A stretch of 64,000 nucleotides of DNA from Gerris lacustris (GCA_951217055.1 OX578279.1:29848173-29912172), one strand, 5' to 3'; numbered from the stretch's first letter, positions 46,850 through 58,935 are shown. Notes: generated by a model not told the origin, from the sequence alone. A program made the numbers and translations.

Positions 46850-47095
46850 ACAATGTGTGGGGATAATGTCTGTCAGTCGTCTTCGCAGACGCGTAGAGGC
46901 TAAACTGCTTGACCGTTTTGATGAAATTTACCATATAGTTTTGGCAAAAATCGATAACATTTTTTTAGCTCTAAATTTGAATGATTCCGATGATTTTGAT
47001 TAGAAAATTCTATTCTGTAGTCCATAGAATTCCATAAGTAGTTTTCCAGGGAAAATCAAGTTTTCAAGATATTGATAAAAATAATTACAGTTCGT
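46850..47095 (+). repeat. Family D repeat, copy 2
   Basis: Shares GTCTGTC..TCGTCTTCGCAGACGCGT, TTTTGATGAAATTTACCATA, TTTTTTAGCTCTAAATTTG and GTTTTCCAGGGAAAATCAAG with 15,610-16,115. Confidence 0.6.
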
Positions 47096-47353
47096 ACAGA
47101 CAGTTCGTAAAAAACGACATCAAAGACTGATTTTTGTTGTATACCAAGTTTCATCTCTCTAGTTAAAAACTATATGCTGGGAGTTATGCGTGATATGTTA
47201 CGCATAGACAGACGCACACAGACATCAAGCTAAAACAGCTCAAATGATACTAAATCACCCAAAACGAATAATTCCGTTGAAGTCATAGTTTTGGATTTTT
47301 TGGGTGAGAACAAAACTCTTCCTATATAGCTTCGGAGAAGTGAGGAAAAGTAG
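47096..47353 (-). repeat. Family A repeat, partial copy 3
   Basis: The minus strand begins ACTTTTCCTCACTTC and continues through TTGTTCTCACCCAAAAAAT, TCAACGGAATTATTCGTTTT, a GTCTGT stretch, GCATAACTCCCAG and ACTAGAGAGATGAAACTTGG, matching the 26,717 copy in order. Confidence 0.7.
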
Positions 47354-47414
47354 CAACTCAAGATCAATTCTGTTGATTGTATGTATCTGTTGATTCGTGA
47401 GTCATGTTGAATCC

Positions 47415-47500
47415 AGGACGCTCATCTCCACGGCGGAGTGGATAAGTCCGTCGCAGTAGCCACTTACTGTTTGACCTGGGTGATGCAATATTGCAGATCA
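47415..47500 (+). repeat. tRNA-derived SINE-like head
   Basis: CACGGCGGAGTGGATAAGTC resembles the D-arm/A-box region of Leu/Ser tRNAs (GGCCGAGTGGTTAAGG), followed by AGTAGCCACTTACTGTTTGACCTGGG where a B box would lie. The B box is degenerate. It is less AT rich than its surroundings. Confidence 0.35.
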
Positions 47501-48224
47501 CAGTGTCAGCGGCAGATATAGTCCACTTCCTGTTTGACCAGGCTTTTAATGTTCACAATTTGCGCCATATCAATGTACATAAAACTAATTATCTTGCTGT
47601 CAGAAGACGATGGAGACAAACAAGGCTTTTACTTATTGAGTTCAATAATAATAAACGGAAGAAAATAACAGAGCACTGTCCTTCTATTTCACAGTAAAAT
47701 AACTAGCCACACTGCAATTACTCAATAGTAAGAAAAAGATAATAAAAACGAAATTGAGAAGTGGGTTAGATGAGTTTCAAGTCAACTGGAAGGAAACAGT
47801 AAGTTAACAATAAGCTGTTCCACCATAAATTTTTTGAGTATAAAGAAAGCTAATTTGTTAGCCAATATTAAATATATATTAAATATTTCTTGTTTTAGTG
47901 ATAGTATTACAAATAATTAATCTATTGGAACAAAAATAAATATATCAATGCATTAAACTCGGGAAAAATAGTTTCTATTTGATAATCGGATCCTTAAGAC
48001 CACATAAACAGCTGTTTGTGCCAAAACAGACAACGCAATAGGACGATAAAAATATCGCCTACTCTCCCCTCAAAGTAAGGAGTTTCGTAAGAGGATGTTC
48101 AGTACTCAAACTATTGTAAGAATCTGTCAGATACAATTCGTAATAAACTTTCTCATTTACGACTACATAATTTCTTGGTCCAGTGTATTCTATTTTATTA
48201 GTTATATCGAATTTTCATAGTTAC
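47501..48224. other. Unassigned sequence
   Basis: Moderately complex to about 47,700, AT rich beyond. A 68-residue plus frame (47,491-47,697) may be the body of the SINE-like unit. No gene recognised. Confidence 0.35.
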
Positions 48225-48545
48225 ATATAATTATTATTAAACATTTTATCAAATTCCTCCTTGGCGATAAAGTGAAACCGGTCTCTGAGCGTCCGCGTTT
48301 ATAGCTATTTTCTCAGAAACTAGATTTTTCGAGATATACAATTAAATTCAATTACATACTTGGTCTTGTGTTTTCCATTTAATTATTATTAAAAGTTTCA
48401 TCTAAATTTACGATAGTAATAATTCATCCCCGGCGGAGAATTGAACCCAATCTCTCATACTTTGCAGTTATAGCTAATTTCTTAAGAACTACATAGTTAA
48501 ATTTGTATTTTAATGGATCTCATTTTAGAATTTTTTAATAAAAAG
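48225..48545. repeat. Imperfect tandem duplication, about 160 bp twice
   Basis: Two adjacent blocks both contain ATTATTATTAAA, TTGGCG/CCGGCG, AA.TGAACC-type text with TCTCT, TTATAGCTA and TTTCTNAAGAACTA/TTCTCAGAAACTA. The second block has CCCCGGCGGAGAATTGAACC, a B-box-like string (minus strand GGTTCAATTCTCCGCCGG), so the unit may be tRNA-derived. Confidence 0.45.
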
Positions 48546-49663
48546 TCAGAAACATTTTCGAGAAATATTGTTTTCCCGTTTTATTAAGAGTTTTTGGGAG
48601 CAACCATCCAAATGTAGAGCTAAAATGAATTTCTTAATTTCATCTCAGGGTATGATTTTACTGAACATATTTGTCAAATTTCATTGAAATCAGCTAGTAG
48701 TTTTAGCTCCACAACAGGCATTTTTTAAAAAAACTATTTTTTGGACTCAGGTGACCTCAAATCGTGAAAATCCGTCAAAACCACAAAATCGAATTCCCGC
48801 ACTATTAGAAATGTCTCACAATATACACTATCTGTATGAGAAGTAAAATTTATAAATTAAAGAGACTTAAGGCTTATTTAAAAAAAAATTCTAAATTAAT
48901 AAAATACCTAATAAAAATGAATGAATCATTTAATTGTAAATACAATTTTGTCCTCTTCCAATATTATAAATTAATTTAATAATATAAATATAACTTTAGA
49001 CTATAATTGATATTTATGCACCGGGAGAATAAAGTAAGCCATTATTCCCTGAGCGAATAAGTTGGTTTTTGAGGCGACGGCGAAGGAACCATAGTCCTTA
49101 AATCCTGAGGCGAAGGCGAGGGGAATTATAGAACTTTACTCCCGAGGTACATACAATATTTTATATCCAGTAGGGAGAAAATGCATCTTCATCCATTGCA
49201 CAGGTTTTAAAGTGAACAATAATTGTTAGCACTTTTATAGCAGCTATAAGAGATTCAATATTAAAAACAAAATAAGAATTGCAATTAAACTCAAATGTAA
49301 GGTTATTTAGGTGCTGGTTTAAACAATGATATGCGCAAATTACAAATAAGATCGAAGAAAAAGGTGTCGCCAACCTGATTTCAACAACTTCACTGCATGA
49401 GCCAGTCATTCTCTACCATTTATAAAATAATTAAGTTGGCAATCCTTCTATTTCTCTCTGGTTTTACTTTTTCTCTCTGGTTTTACTTTGTCTCCCTATT
49501 TTTTGACATCAGAGAAGAAAAGACTTACTTTAGTCCCTCTAAACTAATCCAAAATCATATTTTTTTTCTCCCTACCGGAGATAAAAGTTTTTTTTATCAT
49601 CCAAATGTATTATTTTCAGCTTGAATGAAGCAAAATAAAGAAGTGTAATATTAAATTTAAAAT
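48546..49663. other. Unassigned sequence
   Basis: Contains old repeat text (GAAATCAGCTAGTAGTTTTA-type near 48,690), a composition-biased block GAGGCGACGGCGAAGG near 49,071, duplicated TTTTCTCTCTGGTTTTACTT near 49,454-49,489, and two short frames without features. No gene recognised. Confidence 0.35.
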
Positions 49664-49840
49664 ACTAGCATCCACCGTCGCGGCTTCTACCGCGCATTAT
49701 AGGTAGGTATGTAGAATTTGGAATTATGATATTTTACAGTGCATATATAGAAATGAATAAATGGAAATTCTGTTTTTTAAGAGTATCCTATAAAAATACT
49801 CTGCCAATTAATGTGCCACATAGCTTCTTCGCAAAGAAAT
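49664..49840 (+). repeat. Family F start joined to family B text
   Basis: ACTAGCATCCACCGTCGCGG resembles the F start at 19,251. About 130 bp on it becomes CTGCCAATTAATGTGCCACA, the beginning of family B. This implies that F and B may be parts of one longer ancestral unit. Confidence 0.5.
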
Positions 49841-50179
49841 GACCGAATTAAGAAAAATACCTTGATAAAAATAATCAAACAGTTGGAACGCAGCGGCACT
49901 GTTCCAGTAAATATTTAATAAAGTTGAAGAAATTTAAACATTTGTTGGAGAAACAAAGCCTCTAACAAGCACCAAAAGTTAGCGCACATATAATTAATTT
50001 AATAAACAAATATAAAACTGTAAATTAATTTGACAATAATAGGATGTAAAAGCATAAATATTAATGTATGCGCCAAAGGTTACGAGGCAGGCTATTTTTA
50101 ACTCAAACAAAATGTTTTTTTTGTTCTTTTACCAATAAAAGTGTCAATTTAGCAATAATAATTGTACATAGGCAGTTGA
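49841..50179. other. AT-rich unassigned sequence
   Basis: No recognisable feature. Confidence 0.4.
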
Positions 50180-50590
50180 AATTAACCTACGGGAACCTTC
50201 GGCTACTTCCCAAACCATCCAAATTTTTCTTAGAATCAGATGAGTGCTTTTGAAGATATAGGCGTAAGTAAATGTATGCTTGCGCGCATGTAGAAGAAAA
50301 ACAAGTGGGCGCAGAAGGTTGAAACTTATATGTAACCAACAATGTGCTTATTAGGAACATCCAACCACATTTAATTAAAATCGGACGAGTGGTTATGTTG
50401 TTTTAACATAACCACTCATATGTTGTTTTAACATTTTAAACGACAGACTGACAAGCACGGGACCAAACATTTTCCCTGATGTCCAAAACGAATTTCTGTC
50501 TTGGAATTGTTGAAATTGGAGACGTAAAAAATGTTCTTTCTTCGGAACGAGCACAATGTCATCGGTAAGCTCGGAAGCAATAATTAGTCA
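50180..50590 (-). repeat. Family B2 repeat with hairpin insertion
   Basis: Contains CCAAACCATCCAAATTTTTC, GGGCGCAGAAGGTTGAAACT, AAAATCGGACGAGTGG, ATGTCCAAAACGAATTTCTG and the end TCATCGGTAAGCTCGGAAGC. At 50,390-50,420 GAGTGGTTATGTT is followed by a 5-nt loop and its exact complement, interrupting the normal repeat text. Confidence 0.75.
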
Positions 50591-51049
50591 GTTATTCCGA
50601 CTACAGAGAAACAGTTTAACATTCCGGGAAAAGCAGAGGCATTTTCATTCTGCATCCCTCCCGGAGTCACCAGGTTTTATTTCATACCTGTTTTAAAATT
50701 GGAATTCTTTTGAAATAATTATTTAATTAAATAAATATTTAAAATTGTGAGAAGATTAGTCAGAAATCCATTCCCCTCACTTTTTTTACTTTGTCCCTAC
50801 GAGGAAACACTTAGAGAACTAATTTCAGAAAATTCTTTCTTGAGACATCAATATTATTTTAGAAATTATCATACTAAATACAGTGACTTTACATTATCGT
50901 TGTAAAGAAGTTATAATAATAAAAGTGCGGGATCTTGCTTCCAACTACATATTATAAACCCTTTCACAACGCGTTTTTTTTTTTGTTTTAGTGCTGTTGG
51001 TTTTGGAGGGATCGTGATGTGGAATTCATTATATATTATATAAATGCCC
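50591..51049. other. Unassigned sequence
   Basis: No gene or element ends recognised. Confidence 0.4.
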
Positions 51050-51955
51050 GCCATCTTAAATCAAGATGGCGGATTGTAAAAGATATGGCCTATTACACTT
51101 CGGATTACATAATAAAGCTACTGTAATAATTTTGAGATGATTAGATTAGTGGTTCTTAAGTTTTTTGCTAACATACAAACAAAATTTTGCTCTTTATATT
51201 ATATATTATATAGAAAGATTATTAAATAGAAACTGTGAGTGTGGTATTATTTAACATAATTTGTTAAATTTTGTATTAGCTTAAATTGTTGATCCCCCCT
51301 CTTAATTTAAGATATTTATATCTTGAAAATATTATACTTATAGGCAGTTATTTATTTGGAAAATAAGACATGACGATATCTCCAAACCAATTTTTTTGAA
51401 AGGATTTACAAATTCGTCATTTAAATTCAAGATGGCGGCCATTTACGTATTTGAAACCATGTCCCCTCAATATAATTATCACCACTTCTTTGGAACGCTA
51501 AAATTTGGTATGGTCATTTTTTAAATTTGATGCCTAAGGAGACAAGTAGGAGCGAAGTAAAAAAAAAGTTGAATTTGAGCTCAGACTGATTTTCTGTAGT
51601 TAGGAAGTTAAAACTTGGAAGAGGGCTTCTCTTAAAGAAGTAAGCATATATAATAATACAAGATAATCCAATTTAAACCCAGGGATGTTATAAGACACCG
51701 TGGTGAGGAGGGGAGGGGGAAGAATACAAAAAGAAATCTGCTTGTCTCGGAAAGTTATCATTTAAGACCGTTTCTCCAGTTATCCAAGAGGAAGAGAAGT
51801 AAAAATAAGAGGGGGGGGGGGGGGGGGGGGGGCAAGAAAGTACTCTAGGTATTCTCACCTTGTAGTTTTAGTTAAAAAACCATCATATTTTTTAAAAAAA
51901 TATATATACTAAAAATAACACATTGTGTATTGTAGCAGGGGAATTCAGCTAGTAT
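51050..51955 (+). repeat. Family G repeat, copy 2
   Basis: Shares TTCAAGATGGCGGCC, GATAATCCAATTTAAACCCA, GGGATGTTATAAGA-type text and the end GGGGAATTCAGCTAGTATT with 16,600-17,405. It starts with a CCCGCCATCTT/AAGATGGCGG palindromic pair and includes a poly-G run of about 22 at 51,811-51,832. Confidence 0.55.
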
Positions 51956-52894
51956 TAAATAAACAAGTAAACTGTAAACATGCCTTTTTTTTTTAGTTAT
52001 TAGTAGTTTATTAGTTAAAATGTAGTTTTGTTTAGAGAATAGGAACAGTTGAAGTGTAGTTGTTTTTATTTTTTGAAATTAGGAACATAAATAACTTATT
52101 TGTAAGATAAACTATTCCCAAAACACATATATGTATTGCGGACAAGTATTTAAATTAATTTATTTTTAAATATTTATAAACTTAAAAAAGTCTTAGTTCT
52201 ATTTAAATAAATAAATTAATAACATTTGATAAGTTAGGATTGAACAGTGTTCCTAATTTTAAGATAGCAGTTTCTCAAGAAATCCGCTAGATGTCAGTAG
52301 CATACTCATCTTGGTATAAGAGCCCATGCAAGGAATTTTCTTCTTTGATTCACTTTTGTATAATATTATATTTACTTATTTTTCTAATCATGACAATGAC
52401 AATCAGATAATATGCCATTATCTAAAATTGACTAAGATAAGCCATTAATAAATATGGTTTATTGTTTGTGTTTTAAGCTATAATCTGTTAAGTAATACCA
52501 CACTATTGTATGTTTCAATATATCTTGTAGATGTTATGAATCAATAAATTTAAAATAAAAATAGCTTTAAAAAGGCAGTGCGACATAGATAATTTGAGGA
52601 TCATATAAAATTATTTATATTATTATTTCATTGTATTACAAATAGTTAATAAAATATTATGAAACAAATGCTAACTTAATTATGGACTCCAGGTCTGATG
52701 AAGCCGGTAATGGGTGAAAAGTATTTTATTTTATTTTTTTTTTTAAATAAAAAAATTAAGAATAGTTAATTTTACACACCTTTTGATAAGTTAATAAGTA
52801 ATCTAGAATTATCAAAGGTGCCAATCAATAAGAATTATTAAAGAAGAATTATCAATTTATTTTTAAAATTCATCATTGTGCCCCAACCCCACGG

Positions 52895-52902
<8 letters not shown>
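51956..52902. other. AT-rich unassigned sequence
   Basis: A less AT-rich patch near 52,262-52,340 has an open minus-strand frame (contains ENSLHGLLYQDEYATDI) but no good acceptor. Confidence 0.35.

Positions 52903-52976
<74 letters not shown>
52903..52976. repeat. (TA)n microsatellite
   Basis: About 74 bp of TA repeats. Confidence 0.95.
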
Positions 52977-52985
<9 letters not shown>

Positions 52986-53058
52986 TATTACATTATTACT
53001 ATATATAGCATTTATTATATATAATATCATTTTAACATGTATTTAAATAAAAATAAAC

Positions 53059-53142
53059 GGGGGGTACCAAACTGAAGTGCTGCCACATGGCGCCTATTTC
53101 AGTTTGGTACCCCCCTGTTGGGGGGAACCAAACTGGAAGAGT
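53059..53142. repeat. Perfect 18-bp hairpin plus third arm
   Basis: GGGGGGTACCAAACTGAA (53,059-53,076) pairs exactly with 53,098-53,115 around a 21-nt loop. A third, imperfect arm GGGGGGAACCAAACTGG follows at 53,119. GC rich in an AT field, so likely the relic of a MITE with this terminus. Confidence 0.8.
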
Positions 53143-55246
53143 GCCCCTTAAATTTGATTTCTCGAATCACATAGTCCTTGCTCAAGAACCCAATTTTTAT
53201 AGAAGAAATATCCTTGAAATGTACCATATATCTAAAACTAATAACACCGTAAATTTTAGAACTGACACCACTAACCTCAGTATCTGTTATCACAATATTA
53301 TATCCAATTTTTAAATTTGTTATTCATCTCTCTTCTTATGTAGAAACAAGACAAGATTCTTTAACAGACATTAATTGTCAATAATGTCAATTTATAAAAC
53401 AGGTTTGTTTATATTATAAAATAAAAAAATAAAAAAATTGTAAGTTAAAAGCCCATATGTAAGTTACCCTGATGATGTAAATATATTTTACGAAACTAGT
53501 TGGTAAAAACTTAGGTTTTTTTCTTTAGACCGTATCTCACTAACTCTCTCATATCTACACTTTAACGGTTGCTAACTTAAAATTTAATTGTGAACTAATG
53601 TTTGTATTAAAATAATCACTATTGTAGTTAAATTTTAATATTTTAGTTTTAATATCTGTGAGCAATTTTACCAAGTAGAAACAACAAACTTAATATTATA
53701 AATACTTCTTCGTATTTCAAATACATATCTAAGTCAAGGAAACTATATCTTATAATGCTTCGATCTTCACCTGCTCAGAAAAAAAAATAAGAGAGATACA
53801 GAAAATAAAATTCAGTACTTAACATTTTATCGTAAAGACTACCAATTATTAATAAATATTTAGAACTAAAAATAATAGTTAAAAACAGAAAATTGGAAAT
53901 AATATTATTAGCTTAGTAGAATCAAAACTGCCAACAAGCAAAATAAATTTCTTGATTTCGGCTAAGGAGAAATGTTTTTTTTTTAATAATCATAAATACT
54001 ATATATCATTACAATCGGTTAAGGGGTTTAGTCTATCCACGTCAGAACCGGACGATAAGACTACAGACAGACATTAAAGAAATAAAAAAAACACTTTTGA
54101 CTCGGAAAACATGTTAATCTATCAAAATTTGAATACCTAATTCAGCATAAAGGTACTAAAGTATACAAAATTAGTTAACTAAATTTTCACACAAACTGTC
54201 TGTATTAAAAAGAAAACTAAAGTTGCTGCAAGTAATTTACAATGATCTTATTTATAAGTTCAATTATCTTCTTATAACAATAAACTTTTTATTGAACTTC
54301 ATATACTCGGACAAGTATAATATGTTTTATGTATATGGCAAAATTAAGATCTAAAAAAAAATTAAAAAATGTTATTCCAAAGCAACCTATTAAAATCTTT
54401 AAGCTGTGTATTCATGTACACACACACATATCTATATAAATTCATATACAATAGAAATATGAATAGACTAAAATAAAAATAAAAAATAAAAAAAAAATAA
54501 TACAGGCGTTGTTGAACGAGCCCAAAGCACATCAAATATTTGTAATGAATGAGCCAGTAAATGACCAATAAAAAAGCTTTAAATACCTTATCAAGTTTAA
54601 AAGAAAAGGCTTCGAGAGGGAGAGAATGTTTTTTTTATCAACTAGTTTGTTGCGGTCGCAGTAAAAAGTTAATGATTGAATTTATATGCATAATCGTTAC
54701 ACTGAGTAAACACTTAATTTTAAAATGTGCCAACATTTCATTGAAGTTCATATGTAGTGGCCTACTACTTTATAAAATAATTTAATACATGTACCAAAAA
54801 TATAAAAAAGCAATTCTAACGTAAACAAGCAATGAAATTTGTTAATTATTTATAGCAAATATACCATATTATGTGTATGAAAAAAAAGTAATATAGTATG
54901 TATAGTAGTTATGTGTTATGTGTATGAGTAAAAGTAACAATTTATTTAATTCATTTCCTTACCAGATCATTACAGATTGTAAGGGCAGAATGAATTTAAT
55001 TTAAAAAATAGTGGTTACAACCAATTACAGGTATATCAGCGATATCTGATATCTTTAGTGTGTTATAATTTTGCAAGCATCCACCGTTAATGTTTAATGG
55101 AGTTCTAAGACTTCCGGTGGTGACCGCGTCCAAGTGGGCGTTAGTACCGAACTTTCACCTGATATTATGTTATGTTATGATATTATTATTATTATGTTTA
55201 ATCAGGGATGTTGATATAATAAATGTAACAACGTGAACTAGACATA
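53143..55246. other. AT-rich unassigned sequence
   Basis: Contains a worn family-type tail near 54,010-54,080 (AATCGGTTAAGGGGTTTAGT ... CAGACAGACATT). A less AT-rich patch at 55,075-55,165 (CATCCACCGTTAATG ... CCGGTGGTGACCGCGTCC) has no recognised identity. No gene seen. Confidence 0.35.
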
Positions 55247-55485
55247 TTATATATCGACTAATCATGTTTTGTAATGGTATTAGCAACGTAATCTATAAGT
55301 AACGGCCGAAAGCTGAAACTTATATACTTGCCGAGACCTAAGAATATCCCAGACACAAGTATTTTATTACTTATTACACAGGTGCTGCCTTAGATCCCAG
55401 GCATGAATATAAGCTTCAGCTTTCGGCCATTACTTATAGATTACGTTGCTAATACCATTACAAAACACGATTAGTCGATATATAA
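55247..55485. mobile_element. Fold-back/MITE, 239 bp
   Basis: The outer 75 bp of each arm (start TTATATATCGACTAATC) match with about three differences. Pairing continues, more loosely, through GCCGAAAGCTGAA, CTTATAT and TAAG to near the centre. Almost the whole unit folds back on itself. No coding sequence. Confidence 0.85.
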
Positions 55486-55897
55486 GTTAATAAAAATATC
55501 AAAGATACATTTTACGCCTTTTTAAACTTTGTAGCAGTTAAAAAAAACCCACTAATATCACCTTAGGGTTAGAAAGTCATATAATATTAACTTAATGTTT
55601 TAAAAAGAGGCCTGTTGTCTTTACAGGCTTATGTAAAATAGGCTCTCAATTAGTGTGGAAAATGTCCACCGATGATGGTTGAAATTAATAGTGGACGATA
55701 TGCTGGCTATCTTTTGCCAAACCATACATTTCTTTAAAATCGGAAGAGTATATACATTTAAAGTTATAGGTGATAGTAAAATATATTTTGTGCATGAAGA
55801 AGAGAAAACAATGGGAGCAGAAGGTTAAAATTGTGTGGTAGTTCGAAAAAATTGAACGATAGACAGACAAGAGAACAAAAATGATTCCTTCAGTCAA

Positions 55898-56903
55898 AGG
55901 TGCGTTTACACCTGACATTTATTGCATAATATTTATATGTCAGACAGAAATCGCAGTAGTGTAAACACTGAAAAATGTATGTCTAAGATATGTTTCTACT
56001 ATCAGCTATAATATAAGTGTCGACACTTTTATAACAACAGATGTACCACCTATATTATGAATCATTGTGAATATTTTCCTAACCTAAATTTGTTTTATTT
56101 GCTATCTACTATCACAAATATTATTATTATCTGTTTTTAATAAGTGAATATTAGAATATTAAAAATTCATGGCTTAGAAAAATATGTCAAACATAAGATT
56201 TTTGTTTTTAGATTTATTAATTTAAAAACAAATGTTGTTACCTGATATTAGAAAAAATAATACTACTTGACTTATTTTCTTACGTTACCACTGTAATACG
56301 ATAATATTATTATTAATAATAATACATAAATGTTCACATTTGACTTCTGTAAGTTAAATAAGTTGTATTTAAATTTTAAGTTTTTTTTAAAATTATTATT
56401 AAATTATTTTTTCCCATATATATATTATATTGGGGGTGATATATATATTATATAGGGCGGGGGTCTCTATTGAGCCCCCCCCCCCCTACTCAAATTAAAC
56501 TATCCGTAATTCAGGTCAGAGAAATCTGGTCACCTAAATATGAGTGTTAAAAAAGAGTGGTTGAAACTTGAAGTTGAAGAAATATTTAATATGTATACAA
56601 CAGTAAACCTGAACTATAGAACGTTACATGCAAAATTGATATAGATAGAGCAAAAAAAATCCTTAACGGAAATGGCAATAAGTAGTAAGGCAGTAGAAGA
56701 GATTCAGAAAAAAATGCATAACTTAAGAAATCAATTGAACAGTGAACTTAAAAAACAAGAACGAATAAATCCGGCCAGGGCACTGATGAATTAATTGTAT
56801 GTATCAAAATGGCGGTAGGTACTATACTTTGCTGTTATTTTTATATTGACGATTTCTGTCTGACATAAATATCATACAATAAGTGTCAGATGTAAACGCA
56901 CCC
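55898..56903 (+). mobile_element. PIF/Harbinger-like element, 1,006 bp
   Basis: Inverted ends of about 50 bp, AGGTGCGTTTACACCTGACA and the complement of GGGTGCGTTTACATCTGACA, continue inwards through TTTATTG and GTCAGACAGAAATCG. The right flank is TAA. The left flank would be TAA if one T were lost, compatible with the 3-bp TWA targets of PIF/Harbinger. It contains a MADF-like reading frame. No DDE transposase frame is seen. Confidence 0.7.
56540..56794 (+). pseudogene. MADF/Myb-SANT-like domain fragment of the Harbinger-like element
   Basis: ATG at 56,540 opens 85 codons with one in-frame TAG (codon 35). Text includes VKKEWLKLEVEEIFNMY and, at the end, IQKKMHNLRNQLNSELKKQE, which resembles the last helix of MADF-type DNA-binding domains (KxxNLRxxxxxELKK). 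PIF/Harbinger elements often carry such a second protein that helps the transposase reach nucleus and DNA. Here it is broken by the stop. Confidence 0.5.
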
Positions 56904-56909
56904 TAAACG

Positions 56910-57067
56910 GGTCTTACATTTATTGCAAATTTAAGCATTGCGAGAAGTGTCATACATATATCCGCGATATAAATCTCAAGCAATTTCTATCAGTATGTAA
57001 ACACTCAAAGCAAATTCTATCTGACACTTGACATATCCGAAGAGAAGTGTCAGATGTAAACGCACCT
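56910..57067 (+). mobile_element. Short companion MITE, about 158 bp
   Basis: Ends GTGTCAGATGTAAACGCACCT at 57,067, the same terminus as the 1-kb element. It starts with a worn version of the left end (GGTCTTACATTTATTGCA). Pieces such as GAGAAGTGTCA and TGTAAACACTC are inverted within it. It abuts the larger element and shares its TAA-type flank. Confidence 0.5.
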
Positions 57068-57110
57068 TAAAACGGATTTCTGTCTAGGAATTTTTTATTC
57101 TTTAATAAAG

Positions 57111-57704
57111 TTTCTTAATGCTGCCCTCTAAAAAACTACCACAAATGTTTATGTTTTCAGAATTAAAAAAAAAAGTTTTGATCAAACGTATAAATACAGA
57201 TAATTATACACAATAGCATATCTATAATACATAATACATCAACACCATAGGAAATATAGCTCTATAAGGTTGTGATGCACAAATATAGAGAATAGTAACT
57301 ATCACATTAATAAAAAGTATATTTGAAAGAAATAATACACAATCACTTATTTTATACATTGATAGATGCCAGCTACTATTCAACTAAGGGATTCTGCCAA
57401 ATAACACTTTAAAAATTCACTTAAATAAAGCCTATAGTTTCGTATACATAGGAACAGTATATATAAGAAGAAACTCAACATAAGACATGTGAATGTAATA
57501 ATGGTTTGAAAAATGATATACAATGCGAAGTGAATAAGACAAATCCATAACAAAAAAACTTACGTGAGAAAAGCAGTATGAAGTTATATCATAGATATAA
57601 ACAGTAAAACATAAATCAAAAATTCAAATCAAGTCTGAAAAACTAGCATGATATTAAAGATAGGACTGAGAATGACTAGATATATATATGTAGATATATA
57701 TATG

Positions 57705-57791
<87 letters not shown>

Positions 57792-58714
57792 GATATACAT
57801 GTTTATAATAAGCATTCGGAAGAACTTATATTCTACAATTAGAATATAAGTTAATATTACATATTACAATTAATAAGTATATTTTACGAAGTATTTGCAA
57901 CATTTTTGACTTTAGTAAATGCCAAATAAAAATAACATTAAATAAAATTATTTTACTAAATATATAAATAAATAGGGTAATAATTAATAATATAATAAAG
58001 CAAAAATAAAACGACCTTTTATTTTAGCTTTTAACAACTTATAAAAATCTGTTGTTACATCTAATTTTACTTTCAAATGTATTTTTTTTTATTAAAGCAG
58101 GAAGAGGTTCCCTGTCAGAAGGGGAAAATCATAAATTTATCCTAATAATGACCTAGGAAAAAAAAACCAAGACTTAGTTTACTATGAAAAGTAGGTACTA
58201 AGTAAGAGTACTCTTAGGTACCTATGTTATAAACCTACAATACCTTTCATAATAGAAAGGGACCCTTGTAAAGGTCGTGTTTTCTACGTAATAACCTTTA
58301 CCCTTTTTTACGTAACTTTCTACTGTAATAATGTTTGGGAGGAGTAATGTAACTTAACTCGTAATTTTGAACTCTTGGAAGTCGAGCTCAGTCTCTGTCA
58401 GGCATTTAAACAGTTAAGTTGGTTGTGTTTATTTTAAAATAGAAATGGTATTGAAGTAACGTCATCTTAATGAAGGAAGAAGAAACAAGGCAGTAATGTA
58501 AATCTTGTATTTGCGAAGAGCTTTTTGATGAATTATCACATTATAATATATGAGCTAACTTCATCGAATGTGAGTGATTTTATTTATACTATTATTATTT
58601 TATCATACATTTCTTGTATGCATGGTTATAATACATACAAAGAGAATGTATTGTAATGAGGCAAAAAATCATTTTTTTAAAAAAATTTAAGTCTCCTGAT
58701 ACCAAAAAATGTCT
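57111..58714. other. AT-rich unassigned sequence with a TA array
   Basis: (TA)n at 57,706-57,788. Palindrome TAAGAGTACTCTTA near 58,203-58,216 inside a longer imperfect one with GGTAC arms. A moderately complex patch at 58,240-58,420 has no recognised identity. Confidence 0.4.
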
Positions 58715-58935
58715 CTCTTAGTCTTGGTCTATGTGTAGGCACATTGGGTCTAAACTATTTAACCAAATTCAAAGACATTTTTTATTTATGATCAGAAAAA
58801 TCATACTTCAAGGTAAAATCAAAAAAAAAATTTAAACTAAATTTGAGGTTGCTGCCCCAAAAACTCTGAAATATCCTGAACAAGCTATTTTCTCTCTCGT
58901 ATTTCTTTTCAAAAATAATCTGGAAATTAGTGGGC
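58715..58935 (+). repeat. Family D repeat, worn copy 3
   Basis: Keeps GGTCTAAACTATTTAACCAA, ATCAGAAAAATCATACTTCA, CTAAATTTGAGG and CCCCAAAAACTCTGAAA in the order of 15,830-15,960. Confidence 0.4.

Larger units (their letters stand above)
55680..57110 (-). repeat. Family B2 copy split by a PIF/Harbinger-like insertion
   Basis: The left part (55,680-55,897) contains CCAAACCATACATTTCTTTA, GGGAGCAGAAGGTTAAAA and AAAAATGATTCCTTCAGTC. The right part resumes at 57,068 as TAAAACGGATTTCTGTCTAGG. Other copies read CCCTGATGTCTGAAACGGATTTCTGTC without interruption, so the 1.17 kb in between is an insertion. Confidence 0.8.
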
